Source: Coccinella septempunctata (Eukaryota > Arthropoda > Insecta > Coleoptera > Coccinellidae). From it: a stretch of 64,000 nucleotides of DNA. Shown piece after piece: positions 1-10,954 of the stretch. The notes beneath the pieces are model-generated. The model had not been told where the DNA came from. It worked only from the letters and a program-made list of their open reading frames with translations, and did no database searches. Within the stretch, counting starts at the first letter, position 1. Each line of letters starts with the position of its first letter. The DNA lies in contig NC_058196.1 of the NCBI RefSeq assembly GCF_907165205.1, forward strand, positions 15,604,501 to 15,668,500, in the 5' to 3' direction. A program made the position numbers and the translations under genes.

Positions 1-3000
1 AGGTCTGAAGTGGTAATTTCTGCTATAATTTGACTATTTTTGGAACGAAGTTTTGAAATCAACAATTTAACGACTACCAGCACCCAGGCCGTGGTTCTAA
101 TCAACCTCATCCATTTGGAAAAACGGTTTATATCCGGTAAACAGGAATCATTTTCTAGAATAGTGGCCAAAAATTCTATCGGTTGAATATCTTCTTCATC
201 TTCAGAATTTTTCAAAATTCCCCCACAGTCGGTTTTCTTGATCGGCCATGTCATTTCATCGTGGAGTTGTAGAAATTCTGGTCCATTATGCCAACGAGTG
301 AAATCCAAATTATTTCCATCATCAAAATAGGTTCTTGTGGCATTGTCGGCAGCATTTGACTTGGATGGAACCCAATGCCAATCAGAACTGTCTGTTGACT
401 CTTGAATTTCACCTACGCGATGAGATTCAAATTGTCCCTGTTTACTCCCATCGTTTTTGATCCAGTGAAGTACTGTTGTTGAATCAGTCCATAGGTACGT
501 TTTGTCAATTTTGATTTCTAACGTTTTGATCAGCATTTTCTTGAGTCTTGATCCCATTAAAGCGGCTTGAAGTTCGAGTTTCGGAATTGAAATCGGTTTG
601 TTCGGTGCCACCCTAGCTCTAGCAAAAATTAAAGATACATCGATTGATGTCTGGGCGATCATTCGTAGGTAAGCTACAGAAGCGTACGCCCTTTTGCTCG
701 CATCACAGAATATATGTAACTCTACTCTTTCAGCATTAGAAATACTCGTTGAATAGCACCTAGGTATAGAAATATTTGTAATTTTTTGAAGATCCAAAAG
801 CCATAATTTCCATGTCTTATATTGTTCATGTTCGACTGAATCATCCCAACCAATTCCGGATTTCCATATATTTTGAATGAGGATTCTTCCTCGTACTGTC
901 AAATTAGCAATAAGTCCTAATGGGTCGAAAATGGACATCACTATTTTCAGAATTTGTCTTTTCGTTGTGCCATTTCTGGTTTCGACCTCAAAAATGTTGG
1001 ATTTCAGTTTAAAACAGAAGCTATCTAGTTTTGAATCCCAGGAAAGTCCTAAAATTCGTTGTATCGACCTATCAGAGTCCAAATCAAGATCTTTGCATAT
1101 AAAATCTTCTTGTGTAGAAAGAGCATCCATAACATCTTTAGAGTTTGATGTCCAGTCAACTAATTCAAATCCACCCAAATTTTGAATACGTTTCACTTCA
1201 AAAATCTTTTCTAAGGCTTCGTCTACAGTGTCGGTGCAGTCTAAATAATCATCGACATAGTGTTTCATCTCAATAGCGTCCAAAATATCTTGTCTTTGTG
1301 TTAGTTGTCGGGCATTCAAATTCTTAACGAATTGTGCGCAAGTCGGAGAACAGGTAGCACCAAATGACATGACCTGCATTTCGTAAACATCGTGTGGTTT
1401 TTCGGTATTTCCTTCTCTCCAGAGAAATCTTTGGGAGCATTGATCCGAAGTAATGATCTTGACTTGATGGAACATCTCACGAACATCACTGCAGAAGGCG
1501 ATCTTTCGTTGTCTAAACTTTATCGATACTTCCACCAATGGTTGTAAGAGGTCTGGTCCAGCAAGTAAATTTTCATTTAGGGAAGTTCCACACGACTTTG
1601 AAGCAGCATCGAAAACAAGTCGTAGCTTGGCTGGTTTATTCGGATTTATTACTCCAAAATGAGGTAAGTACCAGCAACGAGGACCTTCTTCAGATGCTTC
1701 TTCAGCTGACAGCTTCCTGGCATATCCTTTCCTTAAGTAACTTTCAATTTTCTCACAGTATCTTCTCTTGAAATTTTCATCTTTGTGCATTTGTTTTTCC
1801 ACATACATAAGTCTTCGAACGGCTACATTTTTACTTTCAGGCAAATGAATATCGTTCTCCCTCCAGAGCAGTCCTATTTCAAATCGGTCACCGATTCGTT
1901 TTGCAGTTTTTTGCATTATATCAAGCGCCCTGCTGTCTTTTTTGTTGGATTTTATAGCTACTTGAACTCCAAAGGCTTCAGTACTAAAAGAGTGTTTCAC
2001 CATCTTGTGGAGCTCGTCGTCAGCAACAGTTTCACAATGACAAATATGAAAGGAATGAAAAATTCTCTTATTGCCATGATGATTGTCCACATCACCGTGT
2101 AAAATCCAACCGAGATTGGTTTTTGTTGCAAGTGGAGAATTTTCTGGACCCTGAATAACTCTTCTGGCCACTGTGAGTCGGATGTTATCTTGGCCTAAAA
2201 GAATCATCGGACGTCCTTGAATTTCATTGAAAGGAATGCCCTGTAAGTGAGGATATTTCTTCCAGTCTGTTTCCTTAATGACTTGAACAGGTAAAGATAG
2301 ATTTTCCACAGATCTCACATTTTTCATAGTGAATCTCTTGGCATTTTCATGGATTCCCGATATATCAAGGTCTAGGCGATGAGAATCTTCGTAGCACGAT
2401 GTCATATTATTCGTCCATTGTATACAAAGAGATTCCACATTCCCTTCTATTTCCAGGTGGTCAACAATGGATTTGTCTATGAGAGTCACAGTCGAAGCTT
2501 CATCACAGAGTGCAATGGTTTCCAGAAAATCATTTTTTCCATACAATCTCACCTTGATCATCCGCAAAAGAATATTTGCCGCACCTTGTCCCACAGCAAG
2601 AACGTTTTCCTTTCTAAGATCTTCCGTCTGGGTAGACTGTGTATATTCGAAATTTTGTTGTGATTGATCTTTATGAAGGAGCTTATGATGAGATCGTTTG
2701 CAGTTATTGATACCGCATTGACGTTTGGATCTGCATTTCATTGTCTGGTGATTGTTTTTCAGGCATGAGAAACATAATTTTCTTCTGGTCACAGTCTCCC
2801 ATCTGGTCTCAACATCGTCTTGATTTATTTTTGAACAATCCTGGATATAATGTCCTTTTTCTCGACAATACGTACACAATTTGTCAGTTTTCTTGCTATC
2901 AGCTGTCGTCAAAGTAGTCTCATATCGTTTTGTCGAAGAATATACGAATGGCTTCGATCTAGGCTCCGTTTTATTCATTGTTGAAGAACTCGGTCTACTC

Positions 3001-4220
3001 ACGTAACATGCTGCTGCTGCTATGTCTGAAATCCAATCTGAGAGATCACCGAGGTCAACAGTACCATGTTTTTTCATAACTTCCTCCCCCCAGCGAAGTT
3101 TAATCATATCTGGAAGCTTTTGTACGATGTCTCGAACCAATGTAGGATTCTGAAGATGTTCGTTATAACCCAAGGATTTGATTGTTGCGACTAAACAAGA
3201 TATATGATTTGAAAATTTGATCAAACTCTGTATATTATGTTCTCTGATGGGTGTCACAGCTTTAACCTTTGATATAAGTCCATCGATTATCAGATCAGGA
3301 CGTCCGAACCTCATTTCTAATATCTTCAGCACTGAATCAACGATATCAGGTGAAATCATCATGCCCGATACGGCTAGTTTGGCCTCACCTTTTAAACATT
3401 TTTGCAATTTTATCATCATTTCCTCAGAAGAATATTCACACAATGAGGCAATTTTTCTGAATTGTGTGATGAATACTGGCCACTCTTCAGGGTTACCGTC
3501 AAAGTGAAGAATGTCTTTCTCTACAACTTGGCGTGCAATAAATCGATCTCGTCTTGGAGCACTACCTACTGATTTCACAGCTTCACTTATGGTATGGCAT
3601 AATCGTTCGATGTCGGATGGTTCTGGAGAACGCACGGGTCTCTTATCTGGTATTGTCGGTCTTGGAGCTTCCTCTACAACATCCATTTTCCGTCTGGGAG
3701 TATTGTCTGGAACATTTTGTCTTTGACTTCTTGAACTATGCAATGATCTACCCGAAGATCTTTCCATGTCATCTGAAACCTGGGTCTCAAACACTTTCTG
3801 CTCTAGCTCTAACAATTGTAATTTATCTTCTAGTTTCTTCATTTCTATGGCTTGTTTGATTTTTGCAACTTCAACAGCATGCTTTCGTCTTTGTAATTCA
3901 ACACTACTTGAGTTCGATTGTCTAGAACATACTGAACGAACAGATGCAGTCTCTTGTTTGTCGTCCGCAGATGGAAGAACTTTTCGATGAATCGAGTGAC
4001 TTTTGGTTGTGTTGTCCTCTTCATCTACTTCTAGAACTGCATCTTTTCCTTCCATTTGATTCAGTTTTGAATGACTTTCTTCTGAAATCTTTGACATTCC
4101 ACTGACGGACTTCCTTTTTGACGAACCAAATTCTGGTGGCCATAGGTAACAATCGGCAAGTCTACTGTTGATACCTGCATTACGTCTTGTTGTATTATTT
4201 TCTTCCGAATTTCTGTCCAT
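1..4220 (-). CDS. BEL/Pao LTR retrotransposon Gag-Pol polyprotein (3' end beyond window)
   Basis: A single frame runs on the minus strand from an ATG at 4220 to the window edge with no stop, about 1,406 codons. In order it shows an N-terminal Gag-like part with a charged coiled-coil-like stretch, and a capsid-like part ('FDGNPEEWPVFITQF', typical of BEL Gag). A CCHC zinc knuckle (C-x2-C-x4-H-x4-C) lies near residues 448-462, followed by a Cys/His-rich segment. An aspartic-protease-like motif LCDEASTVTLI lies near 570. Reverse transcriptase shows RLVFDAA, FCSDVREMFHQVKI and YVDD (about residue 988). RNase H shows IFCDASKRAYAS, LWTDSTTVLHW and SNAADNATR. The integrase would lie beyond position 1. 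Reading is uninterrupted, so this is a young, possibly active copy. The protease has Ala where D-[ST]-G is usual, a variant that may be tolerated. Family assignment is from motifs. Confidence 0.93.
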   Translation of the reverse strand, partial: MDRNSEENNTTRRNAGINSRLADCYLWPPEFGSSKRKSVSGMSKISEESHSKLNQMEGKDAVLEVDEEDNTTKSHSIHRKVLPSADDKQETASVRSVCSRQSNSSSVELQRRKHAVEVAKIKQAIEMKKLEDKLQLLELEQKVFETQVSDDMERSSGRSLHSSRSQRQNVPDNTPRRKMDVVEEAPRPTIPDKRPVRSPEPSDIERLCHTISEAVKSVGSAPRRDRFIARQVVEKDILHFDGNPEEWPVFITQFRKIASLCEYSSEEMMIKLQKCLKGEAKLAVSGMMISPDIVDSVLKILEMRFGRPDLIIDGLISKVKAVTPIREHNIQSLIKFSNHISCLVATIKSLGYNEHLQNPTLVRDIVQKLPDMIKLRWGEEVMKKHGTVDLGDLSDWISDIAAAACYVSRPSSSTMNKTEPRSKPFVYSSTKRYETTLTTADSKKTDKLCTYCREKGHYIQDCSKINQDDVETRWETVTRRKLCFSCLKNNHQTMKCRSKRQCGINNCKRSHHKLLHKDQSQQNFEYTQSTQTEDLRKENVLAVGQGAANILLRMIKVRLYGKNDFLETIALCDEASTVTLIDKSIVDHLEIEGNVESLCIQWTNNMTSCYEDSHRLDLDISGIHENAKRFTMKNVRSVENLSLPVQVIKETDWKKYPHLQGIPFNEIQGRPMILLGQDNIRLTVARRVIQGPENSPLATKTNLGWILHGDVDNHHGNKRIFHSFHICHCETVADDELHKMVKHSFSTEAFGVQVAIKSNKKDSRALDIMQKTAKRIGDRFEIGLLWRENDIHLPESKNVAVRRLMYVEKQMHKDENFKRRYCEKIESYLRKGYARKLSAEEASEEGPRCWYLPHFGVINPNKPAKLRLVFDAASKSCGTSLNENLLAGPDLLQPLVEVSIKFRQRKIAFCSDVREMFHQVKIITSDQCSQRFLWREGNTEKPHDVYEMQVMSFGATCSPTCAQFVKNLNARQLTQRQDILDAIEMKHYVDDYLDCTDTVDEALEKIFEVKRIQNLGGFELVDWTSNSKDVMDALSTQEDFICKDLDLDSDRSIQRILGLSWDSKLDSFCFKLKSNIFEVETRNGTTKRQILKIVMSIFDPLGLIANLTVRGRILIQNIWKSGIGWDDSVEHEQYKTWKLWLLDLQKITNISIPRCYSTSISNAERVELHIFCDASKRAYASVAYLRMIAQTSIDVSLIFARARVAPNKPISIPKLELQAALMGSRLKKMLIKTLEIKIDKTYLWTDSTTVLHWIKNDGSKQGQFESHRVGEIQESTDSSDWHWVPSKSNAADNATRTYFDDGNNLDFTRWHNGPEFLQLHDEMTWPIKKTDCGGILKNSEDEEDIQPIEFLATILENDSCLPDINRFSKWMRLIRTTAWVLVVVKLLISKLRSKNSQIIAEITTSD

Positions 4221-4260
4221 AACTGTCTTTGGATCTATATCTATCCAAGAACTAATTCAA

Positions 4261-4276
4261 ACGTCTCGAAGGACCA
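4261..4276 (-). other. primer-binding site of the BEL/Pao element
   Basis: On the minus strand, one base after the LTR end (…ACTTAACA), the sequence reads TGGTCCTTCGAGACG. It begins TGG, as expected for the complement of a tRNA 3' CCA end, and sits between the LTR and the Gag ATG 41 bp further on. Similar TTGGTCCTTCGAG starts are common in insect BEL/Pao elements. I did not identify the tRNA. Confidence 0.6.
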
Positions 4277-4277
4277 A

Positions 4278-4477
4278 TGTTAAGTCGTCTCACAGTAAAT
4301 AAAATTCCGGTGTATCTCAAACTTGTCTTTTTTATAGTCACTTCACATTGACATTAAATTACAACTATTGTCATCAAGGGTCCTACTATTATTTTTCAAA
4401 CAAATTTCTAAGGGTGTGATAAATATATAAATTCAACAAAACATAACAATATTCATTGAGGCATTGATCATTGATCA
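4278..4477 (-). repeat. 5' LTR of the BEL/Pao element (boundary inferred)
   Basis: Read on the minus strand this 200-bp block starts TGATCAATGATCAATGCC and ends GACGACTTAACA, giving the TG…CA termini of an LTR directly before the primer-binding site. It contains a TATA-like box. The outer end is inferred from the TG dinucleotide, because the 3' LTR lies outside the window and cannot confirm it. Confidence 0.6.
4328..4337 (-). promoter_or_regulatory. TATA-like box in the LTR
   Basis: The minus strand reads CTATAAAAAA in the 3' half of the LTR, about 60 bp before the LTR end. That is a position expected for the U3 promoter driving the Gag-Pol transcript. Confidence 0.4.
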
Positions 4478-4503
4478 TATTCAAAGTAGGCATATATGCC
4501 TAG

Positions 4504-5471
4504 TTAACTAGTCTTATTTAGGTTTATTATGAAATACAATGAGCTGTGATAGTAACTTAGAATAAATTCGATAAATAAAAGACGGTTTTTGTTGTAAATA
4601 TACTCTGACAAATTAATTGATATTTCAATTCTCTGTAAGAAAATGTTATATTGCGTGTACCAAATTTGAGATAAGACGTCATTTTTTTGAATGCGAATCC
4701 TAATTTTTTTATGAATATTCACACATGCGAACCAAATATTAAATTAGGTATTCTTTATCGTTAAAAAGTAGTATAATAAACATCAACTGAATCGAAAATG
4801 AAGAGATCTGATTCAAACAAAAAAGGAGAATAAATTAAATAGTGATACTAGCATCATATCCAGCGAAAATTGGCGAGGATATTTATTAGTTTATCGTTTT
4901 GTAAGAAATAACATTTGTTGACCAATTGGACAAAATGCTGTTGTTTAATAAAACCCACAGGATCGAAATTTTGATGATGATTTCCTAAAGAGATAAAACA
5001 AGAACAAGAAATGAAATAATTTATTTATACAGAAGAAAGTATCCTCATTTACCTCACTCCATGTCGCAAGCTACCTTAAATATCCCTGATACTGTTTTCT
5101 CGAAATGATGCTACTAAACTTACTTATTGTAATTCAACTTTTATGTTTGGCAAAAAATGATGAACATATTTTACCTCTTGTCATTCCAGTTTTGAGCTGC
5201 TTGAATTTTTCCATTGAGTTCAATCAGATATCAAATTCCTCAATTCTCGAATAATTTGGTATATTTGGTAAGCATATGATTGTCAATCAACAAATTGTCG
5301 ATGAACTCATATCTCAAATATGGGACCCGCTTCATAACATTTTCTTACATCAAGGAGAACGCCTATCTGAGCATATTCAAAACAAAACAAAAAGTGTTTT
5401 TATATACCTACTCAATATATTCCAAATTAGAGACTGTATGTATCCCATATTCTGGATTCATCTTTAGGTAA
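4504..5471. repeat. diverged inverted repeat (~200-bp arms), possible old MITE
   Basis: The minus strand of 4504-4722 and the plus strand of 5276-5471 share an imperfect sequence (for example TATCTCAAAT, then ATAACATTTTCTTAC). The two short open frames in the arms even read alike (SQIW…NIFL). The arms face each other across about 550 bp of AT-rich DNA with no coding signal. No ends or target duplication could be fixed. Confidence 0.4.
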
Positions 5472-5499
5472 CATTAATCGAAAAGGCGGTTGATGACTT

Positions 5500-7000
5500 G
5501 AATATGATTAATTAAATACATATGGATAGTTGGGGAACACGTGAATGCCGGAATTGAAACATTCAAAAAATTTTTGAATGAATGTTTCATATAAATGAAT
5601 TAAGTTTTACTTAACTAGCGTACTAGCATAGGATAGGACAATCAGAGAAAATATCGTGAAATTGGGGATATTTTTCCGGAATAGTAGAGTTGGTAGCTAC
5701 TCGTAAATGTTCAGGAGAGTAGAATTGAAAATTTATTCGAATGTTATTCTGACGACGGAGACGCAATTCACTGCACCAGACTTCAAGTTCATATCCGAAA
5801 AATCCCCATTCGATGGCCTGGAAGAATCCTCATCAACTCCTTCCCCCATGAGCCGAACAAACGAAGCGAAATCGGACAAATATTCAGGTCGCATCCAGCT
5901 AGTAGCAAACCTCCCGAAATCGATTATTCGAACCGTTTATTTGGCCCTATGCGGCGGCCATAAATCTCCAACCTCCGCCGGCAGTTTGATTCACTACTCC
6001 TACCTTGGAAATTGAGAAACAGCAAATTTATTGTATCTACGTATCGGGCATACGCCGCTTCCTGCAACGCGTCCTACCGAGGTTATCAGGGATTTATGTA
6101 GATGATAACTACAGATGTAGGGGATGCTTGGGCGGATCGCTCTATAACTCTCGTTCGACTAGTCCGTAAACTTCACCTCACTCATGACTAGAATTGGGAA
6201 TAAATCCAACCAATAACTTGTAATTTATCGATAACAAGCTTCAAACATCGACTCACCTACCTACCTACTGATGAGTGTTAGTGACAAATCTCTTTGGAGG
6301 AGATATTTTTCTGGTGAAATTGAAAAGGTTTACGGTAGCACGCATCCAAATGGCAACAGCTCAGCAAAATCTCTATCTGAGCCAATCTGCCACAATCCAC
6401 CTCGCTTCATACAGCTCGTTTTGAAAAGAAAGGATGGAAGTTTAAAAAAGTCAGTTGGGAAAATGCTTTTCGGCATTCTGATTTCGAAGTAATAGAAAAT
6501 ACTTTAACCCAAGATTTGGAAATCCTGAAAAATTATTTCTTTGAATGGCGGTCATGTCCTAATCCAAATGAAACAGAAGTTTCCTGTTTCCATTTAAATA
6601 ATCAGCAAACATATAGAAAATTGAGAGTAACTTTTAATGATGATGTTTTACAACATCATTTCAATCCTAAATTTCTTAGAATGAAATAAGACTGTTGATT
6701 CTTCCTTGAATTTCAGACTAAACAATATAAGTGAGACAATAAGGCAGCATGCAAGTAATGCATCACAAGTACATAATAACAGTGGGAACAAGATAGCAAT
6801 GACCCAACATATAAAAAAGGAAAGACATAAGTTCAATTTCAACAACGTAAAAATTTTAGATAGAGAACAGAACTATTCAAAAAGACTCATAAGAGAAATT
6901 GTGTTCATAAGGAAAAAGTATTCGCTCAATTTTAGGGAAGACACTAAAATCTTAGTAAATTTTACGACTGTGCTATTTCAAGGGTGACGACTGGATGATA
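5500..7000. other. no gene recognised; GC-richer block at 5.75-6.18 kb
   Basis: 5750-6180 is richer in CG than its surroundings and has a 102-codon frame (5707-6015), but I see no recognisable domain or splice-flanked exon. 6271-6700 has a 73-codon frame and AT-rich sequence with no domain I recognise. Conserved non-coding DNA or an old element are both possible. Confidence 0.3.
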
Positions 7001-7002
7001 GT

Positions 7003-7016
7003 ACCCAATAAACACA
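7003..7016 (+). repeat. left terminal inverted repeat of the 11-kb element
   Basis: Sequence ACCCAATAAACACA, preceded by T. Its exact reverse complement is at 18019-18032, and nowhere else in the window did I notice another copy. Confidence 0.65.
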
Positions 7017-7030
7017 GATACGTGGAAGTA

Positions 7031-7500
7031 ACGTTGAGTTCTCCAAAGTAACGCTACGTTGAGAAACCGGCAAAATGTCGTTAGGAAACACGTTTCGTTC
7101 TAGTGTTACAGTAACGTAGCGGACAATCTTTTTGGAATGGAAATTCTACGGGAATATAACGTTGCCCTTCAATTGAAGTAACGTTGCTAAAATACGAAAT
7201 CTAAACGTTGATGTTGATTCTCTAATGTCACCAAAATTATACGTAGAATTTCAGAGTTTAGGTAACGTTGAATTCTTCAAGTAACGCTACGTTGAAAAAC
7301 CGGCAAAATGTCGTTAGGAAATACGTTTCGTTCTAGTGGTACAGTAACGTCACGAACAATGTTATTGGAATGGAAATTCTACGGGAATATAACGTTGCCA
7401 TTCAATTGAAGTAACATTGCTAAAATACGAAATCTAAACGTTGATGTTGATTCTCGATATCACTAAAATTATACGTAGAATTTCAGAGCTTAGGTGATGT
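7031..7500. repeat. left subterminal array: ~233-bp unit in two tandem copies
   Basis: Two tandem copies with a period of about 233 bp (CGGCAAAATG at 7068 and 7301). Each holds several AACGTT/ACGTTG motifs and shares blocks such as GGAATGGAAATTCTACGGGA and ATTATACGTAGAATTTCAGA. They are diverged by several percent. Confidence 0.8.
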
Positions 7501-7592
7501 TGATATAGTCGGTTGAATATACGATGACTATACAAATATTTGAGACGATATTACTACCCGTTCTCAACTTCATAACAACGTATCTTGAAGTG

Positions 7593-7805
7593 CGGTGAGA
7601 AACATTAGTTTTTATATTAGAGTATATCTGCTTACCTTAAACGTCCTTCAAATATTTCTAAAATTCAAAAAGTATAAATAGATAGAAAAATCTTTTGGGA
7701 TGCATATATATTCATCCATTTATACTTTTTGAATTTTAGGAATATTTGAAGGACATTTAAGGTAAGCAGATATACTCTAATATAAATACTAATGTTTCTT
7801 CACCG
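7593..7805. mobile_element. 213-bp palindromic foldback MITE
   Basis: Arms of about 90 bp are near-perfect inverted copies, starting CGGTGAGAAACATTAG and ending CTAATGTTTCTTCACCG, with a short unpaired centre near 7690-7715. There is no coding capacity. The single strand would form one long hairpin. Confidence 0.75.
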
Positions 7806-8221
7806 AGGATTATTAAATAAACTCATTTTATCTCTTGAAAACAGCTTAGACAAGCTTGAATGCAATATGAAACTGTACATTTTAAATTTGAAATAATAAC
7901 TTGTAATATATTTTGAAATTCTGGAATCATTTGAATAGCTGATGCATGAAACCTGGAAAATATTTCAAGCTACTTTTAATGATGAGGATAAAATTATTGT
8001 TTTAGAATTTTCATCTTTTCTCAACTTAGTGTGTTGAGTGGTATTTTGATACTTCAATTAGGGATACATAATTTGGTATTCCTGAACAGGCTGGGATAAA
8101 GAGACAGGTTTTTGATTGTTTTTTTTTTAATGAAATATAGGTGATCTACAAGAAGATGAACAAAAATAAAATATTCACAAAAAATAAGGAACAATTCTGA
8201 TGATTTATCTCATCTTTCTTT

Positions 8222-10897
8222 TCAAGCGAGTCTTTTTTTTGCGTCATTTAATCTTTTTTTCGCGAATTTCAGCCAATCCTTTGTTGCAACTTCTATTTGA
8301 CTGTCGGTTGCGGATGAAAATTCTTTTTTCACAGCAACTGTAAAAATAATTCAATATAATTTCAATAAGATATAGCTCATTAGCTTTGATGACCTACCAT
8401 AAATTATTTGCATAATTTTTGTATCCCTAAAAGGTTTTTTATCGGTTCCTCGCCAATTGAAGAGACAAGCCAGCTCATTTCTCATCAAAAACCTCAATAT
8501 TCTTCTTGTATGGTCCTCAGCAGAATTTCCACCAATGGACTTCAACCTTGTCACCTGAGAAATAAAATAAGTGGATGCTGTATCTGAATGTATTTATGAA
8601 TATCATTATATTTATATTATTATATATATATTATATATAATATTTAGTATTCCAGAACATTGGCATTGTCATACCTAAAGTAATCAATCAAAAAACGAAG
8701 TAATTTTTGCGAAATGTGCATGTGTACCTAGACAATGTATATTCAGTATGACATGATATTAGAGTCACATACATAATTGATTATTGCATATATTTTCACA
8801 TATATAAACACATAGTAAGTGTAAATTTTTTTTCGTAGCTCCCTAATGCCGCCCACAGACTTCGTTCTTTTCCATCCGTTCGAATCGCCGCGATTCGAAC
8901 CGCCTTTCCAAAAGCGCCAAAAACCGACGATTCGGAACGACGGTTTTTCACCACACACATCGGTTTTTGGCGTTTTTGGAACGACGGTTCGAATCGCGGC
9001 GATTCGAACGGATGGAAAAGAACGAAGTCTGTGGGCGGCATTAAATTCGAATTTATGCGCACTAATGCAGATCTTCAAATACGCTATATATATGCTATAT
9101 AAATTAATTTAGACTCTGGCTTTGGAACACAGGACCCACAGAACACACCCTTGACTTACTTTATGACAGGACCTAAAGCTGGCCAGTTATTCATTACACA
9201 GGGTGAGTCTTCGACTCGTACAAATATTTTATAATAGTAGATTTTTGAGGTTAAAAGAAACATTTTTTTTTCGATTCGGCCTTCACCCTTGGAGAAATAT
9301 TATTCCTTTCAGAATAACAAGCTAAATCTATCATTCACACATCTGTACCCAATTTTCCGAATATCACAGATATATTTTATTAGTGAACATCAAATCATCG
9401 AAAACGGCGCTTTATACGAGAGAATAGGAGGAATACTTTTATTTTACAAAACAAATATTCATTAGATAGCGTCCATCTTAGGTTCAAGAGTTGGGTTCCT
9501 TGAATTTTTGTTAATTTTATGGGACGTAATGGTCATAATGAGAAAACTGGTAGACGTGGGAGATATCAAAGAAATGAAAAACTATATTCCGAAATTCATT
9601 TCATCCGATAAAACTGTTCGTGAGATATGTAGAATAAAAAACAACATTTTTTATGGTTTTTCAACAGCCTGTATCTTTTAACCGAGCCGATTCGGAAAAA
9701 AATGTTGAAGGAAAAAAGAAAAAATTGTTTCTGTTTGAACGAGTCAAAGACTCACCCTTCATACTAGTTAAGTTTTCAGCTTCAGTTAAATTCCAAACTA
9801 GATATAATGACTCGATAATCAAATTTCGTTTATTCCTGAAAAGATTATCTAAGTAATCTTCTTCATATACTTCTGATGAGGTTCATAAATATTTCAAAGA
9901 AGACTTACCATGAATTTTTCGTGCTCGGGATTTTTAATAAAATCTTCTAGAGCAAAAAACTCTTCTTCCAGGCCAATGGGGAAATTTGGACAATTGGGAG
10001 ATTGCTCGATAGTGTAAGGCTCATTTCTGAGAGTGCTGGCTATGTTATTCAGCATTAATAATAGCTGCTCCTGTACGGTTGAAATTTTCGCCACCTCTTT
10101 AGCAATTTCCTCAATTGATTTTTCTATTTTTTCCGAATTTTTGGGAATGCTGCTAGATGTGCATGCATCTAGCACTGATTTTGTGAATGAGTCTGAAACT
10201 ATATCATACGATTAAAATCGTTCAATTATTCGATTATGTAACTTCAACTAAACTTACAAGCTAAGTCATCATTTTGTCGTGCATTCATAAGAACAGATTC
10301 ATCATCTGAATCCTTGTGATACATATCTTCTAAAAGATTTGGTATGATTGGTTCTATATTGGAAAACTCTGATTCTTCAGAAGAGCTTTGGAACCTCTCC
10401 AGCCGCAGTTCAGCTTCCTCATAAGATGCTGTTGAGATAAAAATTATCAATACAGAAAGGCTCATTGAGAATTCTTTTTAATAATTCGTATGAATCAAGT
10501 TTGCACTCTATGAGAAACCCCACCGAGAGTCCAGTGTGATAATCATCGTTTTAGGATGATTCATTAGGGAACTAGTATAGCTACAGCATGTATTAAAAAA
10601 ACCAAATTATGCATCGCGTTCATGAAGAAAAAAATACTCACATGATTTGAAAAGGACCTTTTTAATTTGATACGTTTTCCATGTAAGGTCACAAGGTGCC
10701 TGTTTTCTGACCATCTCCTCGAATTTTTTTTTGCTCACAGTAGGTGGCCAATATACCAGCGTGTTGTTGCTGTTCAACCACAAAAGTGGAACAATACTGC
10801 ACGGCGCGCTCCTTCCTTCCTTAGCTCTGAACTCCACAGCACAGTACATTTTTTCTTGGACAAATGGAATGCCATAAAGTTTTGAGTATGTACACAT
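8222..10897 (-). CDS. DUF4806-type accessory protein, five exons, 327 aa
   Basis: Exons 10897-10642, 10428-10258, 10192-9909, 8554-8398 and 8337-8222 join to 984 nt, 327 codons plus TGA. Every intron has GT…AG ends (GTGAGT/CAACAG, GTAAGT/TTTCAG, GTAAGT/CTCAG, GTAGGT/TTACAG) and the split codons match in all four junctions. The N-terminus (VEF…VPLLW…VYWPP) resembles the small N-terminal module seen in many insect DUF4806 proteins. The middle is acidic and Ser-rich, with a coiled-coil-like stretch near 155-190. The C-terminus (SIGGN, ELACLFNWRG near 263-273, DWLKFAKKRL) is the DUF4806 domain. Function is unknown; DNA binding like a TnpA-type helper is my inference. It starts 57 bp after the transposase stop, on the same strand. 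Met17 is an alternative start. No disabling change is seen. Confidence 0.82.
8847..9041. mobile_element. PIF/Harbinger-like MITE (195 bp) inside intron 3
   Basis: Near-perfect inverted arms begin TGCCGCCCACAGAC and are flanked by TAA/TTA, fitting a TWA target duplication. They run about 60 bp each (GATTCGAACGGATGG… and its reverse complement). The terminal GCCG-CCACAGAC resembles the ends of the Harbinger-like element at 43050-43853. The open frames seen here on both strands are by-products of the palindrome. Confidence 0.7.
9197..9760. mobile_element. foldback element ending ACAGGGTGAGTC
   Basis: The ends are inverted copies of CAGGGTGAGTCTTCGACTCG (left) and its complement (right, slightly diverged). 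The right half is similar to 40882-41250 in reverse, so both are copies of one family. It lies in the large intron 3 of the DUF4806 gene and has no coding capacity. Confidence 0.55.
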
Positions 10898-10954
10898 TGT
10901 ACAGAATACAAAAAGAGGGGAAAATGGAGGAGTGCAAAAAATGTGACAGGATCG

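Noticed and set aside
877..3990. Plus-strand open frames of 66-105 codons
   Set aside because: They are antisense shadows of the BEL/Pao Gag-Pol frame on the minus strand and show no domain of their own.
8743..9112. Overlapping frames on both strands with near-identical proteins
   Set aside because: They arise because the Harbinger-like MITE is a palindrome; the proteins mirror each other.
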